DNA of 64,000 bases from Megamerina dolium (GCA_963854835.1 OY978526.1:22040334-22104333); one strand, 5' to 3'; positions 20,880 to 32,086 are shown, counted from the first letter of the stretch. Notes: generated by a model from the sequence alone, not told the origin. Translations and numbers: made by a program.

Positions 20880-22005
20880 TAATTTACTGTTGTAGGTCGT
20901 CCAAAGGCCGACACTGCGACCTAATAGATCTTTTGTGTCACACTACATTTAAATTTTTGTGATCCACTTGTGAGCACAATTGCACTATCTACTATACCCT
21001 ATTGATTTAGTTGCAATTTATGTCATCAGGTCCTTATCTACCTAGATGTTCCTAGAAGTCTAACGAAAGGAAGTAATTGACACCCATGTTCTTCCAGTGT
21101 CTTTTCCGCCTTGCGGATGAAGTTTAGAATGTCCGTAGCAGAGGTATAATATTTTTTATTTCTTCCGGATCCAAATGATCACGATGAAATGTGCTCACCT
21201 TTGTTTTTGCCAACGCAATACAAAAAGTGTTCTGTGGTTTCATCCTCTCCTAGACAGAACCGGCACTCCATGTCGTTGAGTATGTGTAATTTGGTGGTAC
21301 TTCAGGTAGTAGTGATCTGAGAGAACACCTACTATTTTCCTAATATCTGCATTACACATATTTCGCAGTTCCTTGTTGTAGGTAAAATGCCTTATCAATC
21401 GTTTGGATTGGCGAAGTTGTTGTATTTCTTCCCAGTGGGATACCCTAAGATTATATTGCCAGTTATTTATTCTTGATATAGCCTCCGCACAGTTGATACC
21501 ACAGTATGGCTTTGCTGCTGAACCAGCCCTGGGTAATATTTCATCAGCAATTTGGTTACCTTCGAACCCTAACCAGGATCCCTTGCCAGGAACCCATACA
21601 AGTACAATCTTATTCAGTGCACCTAAAGATTGGAGGTGATCTAGTGTTTGCAATGCAGCTTGACTGTCTGAGCAGATAGCAATATGTGCGCCCTTGATGC
21701 CTCTTTTCAGATTTATCTTTGCGCAGATTGAAATTGCTTGAATTTCAGCCAGAAAGACGCTAGGTCATCTGTACATCGGTTCTGAAATTTTGGCATTGGG
21801 TCTGTAGATTCCCGCACCGACTCTAGAGTATGTTTTTGACTCATCTATTAACCATTTCAGACTTCTAGGATCGACCCAAGATCCTCCAAAATCCGATTCA
21901 TCACGGTCTGAGATGATAATCTTCAATTTACGATCAAATTGTCGTTTTGTGATCATAAAGTCTGTTAATGAACAGACAGGGATGACAATAGGTCCCAACT
22001 TATGG
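20880..22005 (-). pseudogene. I/LOA-type LINE relic: RNase H domain and 3' end
   Basis: The minus strand carries an RNase H domain that follows RT in I- and LOA-type LINEs. The first block (near 21800-21900) is WVDPRSLKWLIDESKT..RVGAGIYRPNAKIS, where DGS is changed to DES. The second (21550-21640) is VLVWVPGKGSWLGFEGNQIADE, where the catalytic-region His of PGH is Lys. A tail domain follows: SKRLIRHFTYNKELRNMCNA and IRKIVGVLSDHYYLKYHQ. Frameshifts separate the blocks. The 3' UTR (20895-21130) resembles that at 41550-41695, and an AT-rich (taa)-like tract at 20866-20882 may be the remnant tail. Non-functional. Confidence 0.75.
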
Positions 22006-22860
22006 ACTTCTCACCTATATAGTACATGTATATTTGATCAACTTTGATGTAGTAAAAAAACGAACAAGTCTTGGATTAATTTTATTTTATAACATTTTTG
22101 ACGACTTTAATAAAAGGAGTAGATACTCAATTCAGTCTATATTATATTTTTATTTATTCATAAATTTGAAGTATTGACGCTTTTTTATTTCATTATGCAT
22201 TCGGGGGAACCCTTCAACTCTTTCACCCATAAACCGGTTTGTTTAAATGTCAAAGCATTTATAGTTGTGTGTACTCAAGCCATATATATGGATGTATATT
22301 TTTATACATCGTACATGGACTAAATTGGCCCACTCCATTGTACATGTGGGCAAGTATGTGTATGTGTGTGTATATATATAAAATAGTATACAAAATTTAT
22401 TTCTTTATGCTAAAACGCAAAAGAAATGTCAATGTTGCCAAGTGAACTGAGCTTTGTGGCACCAATAGTAACGATTATGTCATTGTGTCGTACGGCTGCC
22501 ATGTTTGGTTTAAGTGTATCAGCATTTTCTCTTATAATGTTGGTAAATTCCTTTACACATACTTAACTTATTTTCGTTCGAAGCAACTACTATAATAGAA
22601 ATCATGATGATGAAAAACAAATTTCTGGCTTTCTGTGTGTATGAACTAAGCAGCACATCGTTAATAATGTAATAAATTTGTTTAGGTTTTTGTTTTTTTC
22701 TCTTCATATTTTCAAATGATTTTTGCTTTGGTTTTCGGTTTCAATTCACTCAGAAATTATCCCTCCCCTCTTGGCCTCTAATGATGATGATGAGCAGTAA
22801 AGGAGCTGCACGAAGAAATCCGTAACCAAACCACAAGCATAACAATAAGAATGACTACTA
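22006..22860. other. No gene recognised
   Basis: A+T-rich with a short (TG/TA) tract at 22350-22380. TA at 22859-22860 is the target dinucleotide of the element that follows. Confidence 0.45.
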
Positions 22861-24533
22861 CAGGATGATTTTTTAAGAGCCTTCGGATTTGATTAAATAA
22901 AAAAAACATAAAATTTAGAGAAATGTATGAAATCTTTGCGTCACAGAACGATCTATATAATTCAATGTTTAAGGATGATTCCATGAAAATGTTGACCTCG
23001 GCTACGCCTCAAATGGTTCATACGCTGGGTCCAATTTTGGCATACTCTCTGCAACATATCGACCGTTATCTCACGAATAAATTCTTCAATATTAACTTCC
23101 AGTGCGTCAACCGTTGCGGAGCCTGTCGCTATAGACATGAGCCTTAACATATCCCCACCAAAAATTGTCTAAAGACGTTAAATTGCACGATCTAGGCGGC
23201 CAATTGACCAGCCCCAAACGTGAAATAAACTGTTTACCGAATTGGTCTCTCTATTGGGCCATTGTTTCGCGTGCTGTGTGGCATGTGGCACCGCTTTCTT
23301 GAAACCACATGTCAGCCAAGTCCAGCTCTTCCATTTTGGGCAAAAAAAAAGTTTGTAATCACCGCACGATAGTGTTCGCCATTCACATTAACGCTCCTGC
23401 CTTCGTCGCCACCGGCTCATAATCCAAACCAAACAGTGCATTTTTCGGGATATATTGATATTTTTTGCAATGCTGCTCTTTATACCAAATACGTTAATTT
23501 TGATTGTTCATGTTTCCATTCAACCAGAAATGAGCTTCGTCACAGAACACAAATTCCAGTGCGTCAACCGTTGCGGGCCTGTCGCTATAGACATGAGCCT
23601 TAACATAGCCCCACAAAAAATAGTCTAAAGACGTTAAATTGCACGATCTAGGCGGCCAATTGACTAGCCCCAAACGTGAAATAAACTGTTCACCGAACTC
23701 GCATCTCAATTGGGCCATTGTTTCGCGTGCTGTGTGGCATGTGGCACCACTTTCTTGAAACCACATGTCAGCCAAGTCCAGCTCTTCCATTTTGGGCAAA
23801 AAAAAAAAGTTTGTAATCATCGCCCGGTAGCGTTCGCCATTCATAAACGTTCCTGCTTTCGTTGTCTTTGAAAAAGTACGATCCAATGATGCCACCGGTC
23901 CATAATCCACACCAAATAGTTCATTTTTCGGGATGCATTGGCAGTTCTTGCAATGCTTCTGGCTGCTTTTCATACCAATTACGGTAATTTTGATTGTTCA
24001 CGTATCCATTCAACCAGAAATGAGCATCGTCGCAGAACACATATTTCCGATTAAAAAGTGGATCTTCAACCAACTTTGTCAGCGCCCATTCACCAAAAGT
24101 TAGCCGTTGTGGTAGGTCGTGTGGCTTCAATTCTTGCACTAGCTGTATTTTAAAAGGTTTTACACCCAAATCCTTCCCCAAAATTTTCCACGTAGTGGAG
24201 TAACAGAGGCCCAATTGCTGCGAACGTCGCCGAATCGATAATTCACGGTCATCAACAACACTGGCGGATACAGCTGCGATATTTTCCTCTGTTCTCTCTG
24301 AATAGCCGCCCCTCAGAAGGTCGCTCAAACTGACCATAAAATGGAAGAAGTGTACGATGCACTTTCTTAACCGAGCATGAATTTTGAAAATAAAATTCAA
24401 TACTCTGCAAGCGTTATGCGTTTGTAAGTCGATTCATGGTTAAATTATAGACCAAACTGAACATGTTTGACAGTAATATGTTACACGAAAACAGCTGAGC
24501 TGTCAAAAACAGTGTTGTTAAAAAATCACCCTG
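22861..24533 (-). mobile_element. Mariner-like element with internal tandem duplication, dead
   Basis: Terminal inverted repeats cagg[a/g]tgattttttaa lie at 22861-22876 and 24518-24533, each flanked by TA. The minus strand encodes a mariner-type transposase in pieces. The N-terminal half (ATG 24400) has ENIAAVSASV, RRRSQQLGLCYSTTWKIL and FCDDAHFWLNGYVNNQN. Then comes YGPVASLDRTF, then MEELDLADMWFQESGATCHTA, where the catalytic Asp of the usual QDGATCH is Ser. Then come WPPRSCNLTSLDYFLWGYVKAHVY and the C-terminus VCQNWTQRMNHLRRSRGQHF. About 455 bp is present twice in tandem (23097-23551 and 23552-24046). Frameshifts and the lost Asp make it inactive. Confidence 0.88.
23097..24046. repeat. Direct tandem duplication inside the mariner-like element
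   Basis: Both units start ttccagtgcgtcaaccgttg and end ..cagaacaca. The first (455 bp) lacks about 40 bp found in the second (495 bp), including caatgatgccacc. Several point differences show the duplication is not very recent. Confidence 0.85.
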
Positions 24534-24812
24534 TATAATAGTAAAATAATTAAATTTTACTTATATGCTAAAATCTTCTTTTTGAGAGACAACGATAAAG
24601 ACAATACATATAACAACCGACATTAATTAAGTGAAATGTCAAATGGCGTGTGTAAGACGCGGAATAATTGTATAAACCACTACTGTGACAAACAAAGCCA
24701 ATAATTATTTTTGGAGAAAAAGAAAAAGCAATTCATTTAACAATAGGGATATACATTTGCTATGCTTATACTACATACATAGTACATATGCTTGGTGGTT
24801 AGCAGCTACCTA
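24534..24812. other. No gene; spacer between two DNA transposons
   Basis: A+T-rich. It ends at TA (24811-24812), the left target dinucleotide of the Tc1 element. Confidence 0.4.
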
Positions 24813-26463
24813 CAGTGGCTCCCAGCTTATTTCGTACAGTGACAGTTTAAAAATTGCTGCAGTCGTAATTCCTAATATAGCAAAAATTTGAACAAAATAT
24901 AAATGCCATTTTAGAAAGGAAGGTTTGTTTTTTATTTTCCAAAATTTACTTTTTCAAAATTTTAGTGTTTGACACTATAAAAAAATAAAATAAGAAAAAA
25001 ATAGGAAAATTCATGTCACAGCTTATTTCGTACAGTCTCTTTAAGTTCAAACTAAAAACAAAGTAAGTTGATTTTAATATTTAGTTGACATCCCTTAGCG
25101 TTAATGACAGCCTGGAGTCTATTTGGCATTGAATCCACCAATTTTTGAGTGATGTCTGGTGTGATTTTTTTCCATTCTTCCATCAGTACCTTCTTTAGGT
25201 CTTGCTTATTAGAAATCTTGTGTGTTCTTATTTTATTGTCCAAAATAGACCAAAGATTTTCAATCACATTCATGTCAGGTGACTGTGGTGGTGGAGACAT
25301 CAAGTGTGGGCAGTTCCAAATAAGCCAAGATTGCACAATCCCAGATTTATGTTTTGGGTCATTATCTTGGTAGTACCGAAATTCTTCCCGCAAACCCAGT
25401 TTGTCTGCACTTTGAAGTAAATTGTTTTTCAGAATCTCGAGGTACTTCATTTTGTCCATTGTTTCCTCAATAAAAACCAATTCACCTACTCCGGCTGCTG
25501 ACATACAGGCCCAAACCATCACGCTACCGCCACCATGCTTCACTGTGGGCTTAAGGTTCTCCTTGTTTAGCTCGGTATTCGCTTTACGCCAAACATATGA
25601 CATTCCGTCCGAGCCAAAAATATTAAACTTAGACTCATCCGCGAAAATAACGGTATTCCAGAACGCAGGAGTATTAATAATATGCTCTTTGGCGAAGTCA
25701 AGTCGGCGTTGTATATTCATTTTCGAAATGAATGGTTTCTTTCGGGCTACTCGACCGTTCAAGTCATGATTGCGCAGCACACGTCGGACAGTTTCAGCAC
25801 TGGATGATTTTCCTATTTCACGCTGAACCTCTGCAGCCAACTTCGGAGCGGATAACTTTGGATTTTTCTTAATTTTTCGTACAATATAACGCTCGTCTGA
25901 AGCGTTGAAAATCTTATTAGGTGCTTCTCTGCCCTTGTTCTCCAACCGATTTTCGCGAACGAAGCGTTGAATGATGTATTGGACAGTTGAGGCACTTAAA
26001 TTTGTCATTTCAGCAATTTTTCGCACACTCTGACCTTTCCTAAAATGGTTAATTACCAGTTTACGCTGTTCCATCGTTGTACGACGACCCATAACGCTAA
26101 ATGTTTAATTTACAGCACTTTAACTATTTAAAATAATAATAATAAAAATTGTTATAATAGTTAAAAAGGTCCAAAAACTCATACAATTCAAAAAAACTTT
26201 GTAACTGCGCGGCAGAATGAAACTTACTTACATTGAAGTTTGTGTACGAAATAAGATGTGAGCTGAAAATCAGCTGATCAATAGTTTTTCTCTCTTGCAT
26301 GACAAAAAGAACAATTTTTGGGGTTCCCCGTTTTCTTATTAGGTTTACTAAACACATACATAGACATCTACATTCAAAACTTATTGATAAGTTTTTTAGT
26401 TTCGATGTTACAGCCATGTACATAAAAATATATACACTGTACGAAATAAGCTGTGAGCCACTG
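24813..26463 (-). mobile_element. Intact Tc1-family transposon, 1651 bp, with IR/DR ends
   Basis: 29-bp terminal inverted repeats begin cagtggctc[c/a]cagctta (24813-24841 and complement 26435-26463), with a single mismatch, flanked by TA on both sides. The core agcttatttcgtacagt recurs inside each end (25017-25036; complement, less exact, 26241-26262), about 200 bp from the outer copy. This outer plus inner repeat arrangement is the IR/DR layout of Sleeping Beauty- and Minos-type elements, where both sites bind transposase. With an open 346-aa transposase between matched ends, it looks potentially autonomous. Confidence 0.92.
25052..26092 (-). CDS. Tc1-family (DD34E) transposase, apparently intact, 346 aa
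   Basis: Cut-and-paste transposase acting at TA targets. The N-terminus has paired helix-turn-helix regions: the first at ~8-50 (KLVINHFRKGQSVRKIAEMT, LSASTVQYII), the second at ~64-108 (ERYIVRKIKKNPKLSAPKLA, SAETVRRVL). A basic stretch (GRVARKKP, 113-120) could act in nuclear import. The catalytic triad is D152 (FADESKFNIFG), D243 (YYQDNDPKHKS) and E278 (SPDMNVIENLW), with exactly 34 residues between D243 and E278. A Gly-rich box KHGGGSVMVWACMS (185-198) is typical. Length fits the family (about 340-350 aa). The ATG at 26092 gives the expected MGRRTTMEQRK start. No stop or frameshift is seen. Activity is inferred, not shown. Confidence 0.94.
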   Translation of the reverse strand: MGRRTTMEQRKLVINHFRKGQSVRKIAEMTNLSASTVQYIIQRFVRENRLENKGREAPNKIFNASDERYIVRKIKKNPKLSAPKLAAEVQREIGKSSSAETVRRVLRNHDLNGRVARKKPFISKMNIQRRLDFAKEHIINTPAFWNTVIFADESKFNIFGSDGMSYVWRKANTELNKENLKPTVKHGGGSVMVWACMSAAGVGELVFIEETMDKMKYLEILKNNLLQSADKLGLREEFRYYQDNDPKHKSGIVQSWLIWNCPHLMSPPPQSPDMNVIENLWSILDNKIRTHKISNKQDLKKVLMEEWKKITPDITQKLVDSMPNRLQAVINAKGCQLNIKINLLCF

Positions 26464-26465
26464 TA

Positions 26466-27480
26466 TATGGTTGATATTTAGAAAATGTCTTAAATACGCC
26501 ATTGGATTTTCTATCCAATAATTTCTCACTGTGTATTCTTTTAGTTTGGTTGTACGTAGATACATATATATTTCAAAGGAAATGGATTTCAAATTGTTCA
26601 GCCATTTTGAGTTTTAGGAGAAATGAAGTGTGAATAAACATATTTGTTACAGTATGGTGTGCTATGTAAATTTGATGGGCTATTTATAGTAGGTGCCTTC
26701 TATTAAATAAAAAGGCTATGTATATAAATTGCGTATACAAATTGAATCGTAATTATAAGATGTTTATAATAAAATACATATACTACTAAATATTAAAATA
26801 TGAATATATTACAATTTTTTGTGTAATTTCTACTCGTAATACTTTTTAAACAGCATAAAGTGTAACGCATTAGCTTAATGTTTTAAGAATCTTTGATTTC
26901 TTTGAATTTCGAAATATTCTTTATCTGTCCAACATATGGGTATGAATGCTTTTGTAATGAGGTTAAGGTTAAAATAACATAGAAAACCGTAAAGACTAAT
27001 TTTTTTGCTTACGAATCGTATTTGTGGATTTTATTAGGATTACAACATCTGTTGCGACCATATCATGATTAATTTATAAAATTACACTTTATTCGATTCG
27101 ACTACAACAATCCATACTCTATAATGTAATTTACAATAGAATGTTTTTAACTCAATCCTCTACATTACAATTTGTAATTATTGTAGGAAAATTTTTCTTG
27201 CTGCTGCTTCTGTCACTCCTGTTGTTTGTTGCACTTTAACTCAAGGTTCACTAATGTAGTTTCTCTTGTTTTTTAGTTTGTTTGTTTTGTGTTACTTTTC
27301 ATTAAGTGTTCTTGCTTTTTGTTATTGTATTCTATAATACGCATTAAGGTGGATGTCCAATGTATGTGGAGATACGAAATCTAGTTTTCATAAGTCAAAA
27401 TTATACGATTTGATTAAAGTCTATTAAATAGAAAGTGTCATATCAATTAAGCATAAGATTTTGCTTCTAGAATGGAGACA
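26466..27480. other. No gene recognised
   Basis: A+T-rich sequence; no recognised repeat or convincing ORF. Confidence 0.45.
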
Positions 27481-27662
27481 CGTTGACCGAATCCCATTAA
27501 TTTTTCCTCTTCGACATATCCCCCGAACAAACTTACTACCTAAACTTCTCTAAGGACCTTCAGTCCTTAGAGAAGTTTACCCCCCGAATTTGATGTCTCT
27601 ATTAAATTAGGTCCCACAGTTTCCAGTATTCGCCTCTAGTAGAGTTGTATTTTTCAGTGTAT
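27481..27662. repeat. Satellite S2-like fragment with perfect hairpin
   Basis: The string cccattaatttttcctc is shared with S2 arrays (for example 46255 and 47515). Within it, taaacttctctaaggac (27541-27557) and its exact complement (27563-27579) form a 17-bp stem with loop cttca. Repeated cccccgaa motifs flank the stem. Confidence 0.6.
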
Positions 27663-27675
27663 TATCCCTGAAGCT

Positions 27676-28065
27676 GTGGGTGCCGTAGCTCAGTGGTTAG
27701 TGCGTTGGTCTTCTGACCTGTAGGTCGTGGGTTCAATCCCCGGCTGAAGCATAACAAAATTTGATATCGAAAAAGAGTTTTTTTTCGAACGGTACCCACC
27801 TGCCGACAAGAATTGGCAATTTTTCCGGCAGTAACAATATGCCAAAAATGCTTCTTAAAAGAGCTCTGTGACAAAACTAAGTTAAAGTGATGTCACAAGG
27901 GTTCTGCAGTTCGGTACCGGCTAATATAAGTAGGTCCCTTCTAATGCTGTCCAAATTTAACACACACAAGAGTATTGGAAGAGAAGCTTGGTGGTATCAC
28001 AATGGGCCTTTCTGGCCTAAGTGTGTCCTCTCAGAGAGAGGGCAGTCACATAATCTAACCTAACC
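27676..28065 (+). mobile_element. SINE subfamily B (copy 4), complete
   Basis: The tRNA-like head has intact A-box-like (TAGCTCAGTGG) and B-box-like (GGGTTCAATCCCC) motifs. The body is the same as subfamily A. The 3' end differs: ggtggtatcacaatgggcc, tggcctaagtgtgtcc and a terminal taatctaacctaacc. An exact 13-bp target duplication tatccctgaagct flanks it (27663-27675 and 28066-28078). It is the best-preserved copy. Confidence 0.93.
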
Positions 28066-28078
28066 TATCCCTGAAGCT

Positions 28079-28590
28079 CAATACATTTGATGCACTAATT
28101 TATGCATCACTTCCCTTAAGTGTGAATCCGGAAGGGCTTTAAAATACTCGCCTACGGCTTGTATTACCTTTTGGTTTGATGAAAATCGTTCACTATTACA
28201 GAATTTTTTGTGGTGGGAGAAGAGGTAAAAATTAGAAAAGTTAAATCTGTCGAATATTATTCTGAATATTGCAGCAATTTGTACTTTAATTCACTGATTT
28301 TGATGATCGTTTTTTGAGCTGTGTGAGCAGGCGTTATAACAAATGATATATTTTTCCTGTAAAGCGTGTCTTCACGAATTTTTGCATACAACGAGTTCAA
28401 TAATATCCTCAAATTCCTTTTGTATCAAAGAAGAAGAAAAACTAACGATAACTCCTTGGCTGTTTTCTGGATCCAAATGCACATTGGAGCCAAAGAACCA
28501 GCTTCACATCACCAATTGGGTAGACCCAAGTCTCACCCATAGTGATGAAACGATATATAAAATCCTTTTTCTCATTTCTCAACGACAACC
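28079..28590 (-). pseudogene. Mariner transposase C-terminal half, decayed
   Basis: Minus-strand blocks: DFIYRFITMGETWVYP (first catalytic Asp of MDETW is Gly), then after a gap ITPAHTAQKTIIKISELKYKLL, then SHHKKFCNSERFSSNQKV and EYFKALPDSHLREV..., ending near 28080. These match mariner motifs MDETW, NAPAHTA and the C-terminal LKK..F region. It has an internal deletion and frameshifts. The subfamily B SINE inserted just beyond the end of the coding part. Confidence 0.7.
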
Positions 28591-28835
28591 TGCAGTCCGC
28601 TGGGTCGTCTGTAATAATATCCGCCAGTTCCTCGATGTATGACTGCACATTTTTGCGTAGATTTCGTGGTGACGGCTCTCACAACATTAAGTCTCTGTTA
28701 GGATGCGCAGCAATATGGCAGGCAAGCACGAACTGTTTGGCAAGCAGTGCATTGTAAGACTTCACAGGAAGAAGCGATGTTTCCTCATAAAGGTGGTCTT
28801 CACTGGTCATTAAGTCTCCTATAATATTAAGCTAC
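28591..28835 (-). pseudogene. LINE RT C-terminal fragment
   Basis: The minus strand reads MTSEDHLYEETSLLPVKSYN, then ALLAKQFVLACHIAAHPNRD, a stop, then EPSPRNLRKNVQSYIEELAD. This is the thumb-like segment after RT in Jockey/R1-type LINEs (motif HLxEExxxLPV..HN..L.KQFLL.C...HP). It runs directly into the mariner fragment at about 28590, so the two relics share one misleading open frame. Confidence 0.68.
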
Positions 28836-28839
28836 GTAC

Positions 28840-29480
28840 CAAATATGATATGATGGTACCACATAAATGATTAAATAAGTTGTGGCGGTGTAAAGTTTTA
28901 AAAAGTTTATTTTTTATTTATAAAGTTTTAAAAAATCCGCGACGGGAGCCGTATTAAATAGTGGGCATGGCTCTAGAATTTTTTATGAATTTATTTTAAT
29001 CTGCATAACAAATATGGTTGTCCTAGATTGGAAGATTAAGTCAGTTATGACGGTTTAAAATTTCAATGAAACTTCTGTACCTTTGTATGGGGGCTTATTG
29101 AGTAGTAGGCGTGGCTGGCCAATTTTTTCTAAAGTTACTACCGACTACAATATTAATCGAGGTACCAAATATCGTTGTTCTACATTGGAAGATTATGTGA
29201 ATTATGGCGGCTTAATTAAAAACTAATGTTTGTGACTGTATGGGAGCTTCATTAAGTAGTAGGCGTGGCTCTCCCATTTCTTTGTTATTACCCAATATAA
29301 TAATTCTCTACCTACCAGATATGGTTGCCTTAGATTGGAAGAATAACTAAATTTGGAGGGGTTTAAAGTTTAAAAAATTTGTGTGAGTGTATAGGGGAGC
29401 TGCATTAACAAGTGGGCGTGTCTCGCCCATTTCTTGTAACATTATTACCCAATACAACAGTAATCTGCGTACCAAATGTA
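28840..29480. repeat. Satellite S3 tandem array, about 4 monomers of ~150 bp
   Basis: The phrase agtaggcgtggct and its variants occur near 28960, 29103, 29258 and 29409 (spacing 143-155 bp). Each is followed by a block with taccaaatat, gttgtcctagattggaagat and a mostly alike gtatgggagctt..atta. It shares only the ggcgtggct core with S1, so I keep it separate. Confidence 0.75.
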
Positions 29481-31045
29481 ACTGTGGGAGTCCATACCAT
29501 TGGACCATAGGTACAAGAGCTTATGCCATATTTCATTGAAATATCTCCATATTTGTTCAAATTTAAATGACCGAATAAACAGACATCAAGATTATATTTC
29601 TCCTTTTTTAGCATAATGCTGTTTTTTTTTTTAACGAACGCGCTTTAGTTGTTGACAATACAACACCACCAAAATGCTACAACGCAATTCGCAAGAATAA
29701 CAACAGCTGCATCTGTTGAATGAATGAATATACAAGATTATATATCTACTCAATTGTATGTGGTTATTTCGACTGTATATAATGAATCTATATACTCGCA
29801 CAAAACTTCACTACGTGACGTATGATGTGAGTGAGTCGCTCGACGCTCCTATCTATGTCGTTTTACTAAAAATGAACAACAGTAACAGCGAAAAGTTTTT
29901 TATTTTTATAGCTTGGAGTGGATAAGATGAAGAACTACAACAACAACAACAAAATAATAATATACAGCAACAACATGAACATGTGTGCTAGCTAGCATTC
30001 ATCTTCCTTGGCTACCTACCCCCCACTATCATATTAATTCGCTTCAGTTGTGTGTCGGCGTCATCGCATTGCATTGTCGTTGTCGTTCTGTCGTTCACGA
30101 TATCCCATTTTGTGTTAAGCAACCGTAAGCAACTACTCGCGCATACATACATATGGAAATAGTACATAAGTATGCATGAGTATTTGCCCGCTTTTTCTTT
30201 CTTCCATGTTTTGTTTTTTTTTTTGTTCCAGCAAAGTTTCGCCCGTTTACTTTGGTGGGATCTGTTTATGTTTTAATTATATTGCTATTGCTATTGTATG
30301 GGTAATGGGTATACACAGTGCAGAGGCATCATGAAATATGAGTAGTGAGTATGAACACAAAAGCCCGCATGCGCACAAAAGTGTATGCACTCACGTAGAT
30401 ATAAATATACCTACATACCATATATATTCCATTTGAATTGCATTGAATTGTATGTTGTATAAAAAAGAATTCTAAATTAATTCCTCATCATCTCATCATT
30501 ATTACTTTAGGGCAATTTTCTTCGCTGCTTCTAAAATAATCTCTAACCGCTTGATAGAATTTTATGAACTGACATCGTGAAGTTTGCCTGCCCATTGTGC
30601 TGCTTTTTTCTCGTCTTTGTCACGTAAATAATCAACAACACGTTCAGTTTGTTGCGGAATAAAATACTATTAAAATATCGCATCGTATCGCATCGCACCT
30701 TTTTAAGCTCATATGTACTCGTACGTATACATTTTATAGGCTATACCTACTCATAGACTATAAACTAGTATCACTTACTGCACACCTTCTTCCAAGATCA
30801 TTGGGCAAAATAACAAAGAATCAAAAAAGCTTGTACGCAAACACCAGTTATTCTGACATCAATATACAAATTAATTTGTTGAAAGTTAATAATGATTGTA
30901 GCGCGATAACAGTGATATCAATTTAGATACTCGTAAATATGCATGAGTAGTAATTTTATTTATGTATTTCCTCATATTTATAGTACTAAATCGATTACTT
31001 TGTATTAATTTTATAGATTAATCGGATATGATATTAAATTACCTA
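29481..31045. other. No repeat family recognised; possible promoter stretch
   Basis: This is the longest stretch in the first half without an identifiable mobile element. 30030-30130 is less A+T-rich, with an Inr-like tcagttg at 30044-30050 and several cgt/gtcg repeats. Upstream are gagtgagtcgctcgac and tgacgtatgatg. No ORF is supported. A role as promoter or 5' exon of the downstream gene is only a possibility. Confidence 0.35.
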
Positions 31046-32086
31046 GTCAAGTCATAAATATTGGTACACAGAAAAATCAACACAAAAACAAATACAAATC
31101 ATAGAACAACTTATTCAAAAATACTTCCATTTGTCGTCCAGCTCGACTTGAGACGATCTGGCCACTCATCGATCGCGAGACGCACTTCATGCATGGGGAA
31201 ATTGTCCACTGCACGGACAAGGGCTTGCCCCAACGACTCAATATTTGGGTGTCGAGTAGAGCCCTCTAATACGGACCACAATTTGTAATCCAACGGGTTG
31301 AGGTCTGGACTATCAGCTAGCCAATCATCGGTTGATATGAAGTCGGGAATGTTGTTTTTTAGCCACAGTTGAGCCGTTTTTGCCTTGTGATCTGGAGCAG
31401 AGGCCTCTTTGGATCCTCAAGATGAGTTGGAATGCTTTTCTGGATGACCGAGCATATACACGATCGTTCTGTTTATTGAACGATTCTTTTACGGTGAAGG
31501 TTTTCTCGTCAGTAAACAGAATTTGTCTGTGAGTGTACCGTCTGTGGAACGCTTTCGATTTTCGCTTGTGTTTTCCCTCCAATGTGTAGGTAGGTGAGTA
31601 GGTGCCCAGTGTGTCGCTTGTACGCGCTGAGTTCCAAATCTTCATGGACCTGGATTTTCGCGAAATTTGCATTTCCCGCCACAAGGTTTTCTGTTTTCGC
31701 AGCGGTTTTTGGTCGATGCGGTCTTCACGGCTTTTGGAGTTCTCACAATGCGCGGACGGCCGGATCTTTCACCGTCTCGTACTCCACCACCAGTATTCTC
31801 AAACAACTTCACAGCACGATACACAAAATTACGAGTGATTCCAAGCGGTCGCAACGTCTGAGAGATATCGCCTTTTCTCATGTTGTATTTTAGTAGGCCA
31901 ACTACAACAATACGATTTTCGATGTCGCCCCATTCTATGATTGTAAACGATTGATGCAAAAAACTTTTTACGTGGCAATGAAGCATAAATGTCAACTGTC
32001 AAATCGCAGTCAAGATGAAATGGATGCGGCCAATATTGCATTCGTAATGAATGCGTCTAGTTGTGTACCAATATTTATGACTTGAC
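31046..32086 (-). mobile_element. maT-like mariner-superfamily element, internally deleted
   Basis: Perfect 25-bp terminal inverted repeats (31046-31070, starting gtcaagtcataaatattgg, and complement 32062-32086). TA is at 31044-31045 on the left; the right flank reads tta. The minus strand holds transposase pieces: NMRKGDISQTLRPLGITRNF, GERSGRPRIVRTPKAVK, RQILFTDEKTFTVKESFNKQ, NDRVYARSSRKAFQL, then SPDLN-type DYKLW and a C-terminus AIDEWPDRLKSSW. Between ILFTDEK and the C-terminus the central catalytic stretch is missing. Total length 1041 bp is shorter than usual. The family call rests on recalled motifs. Confidence 0.82.

Noticed and set aside
28442..28648. Single 68-codon minus-strand gene
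   Set aside because: The frame joins the end of a LINE relic to the start of a mariner relic by chance, so it was split into two features.
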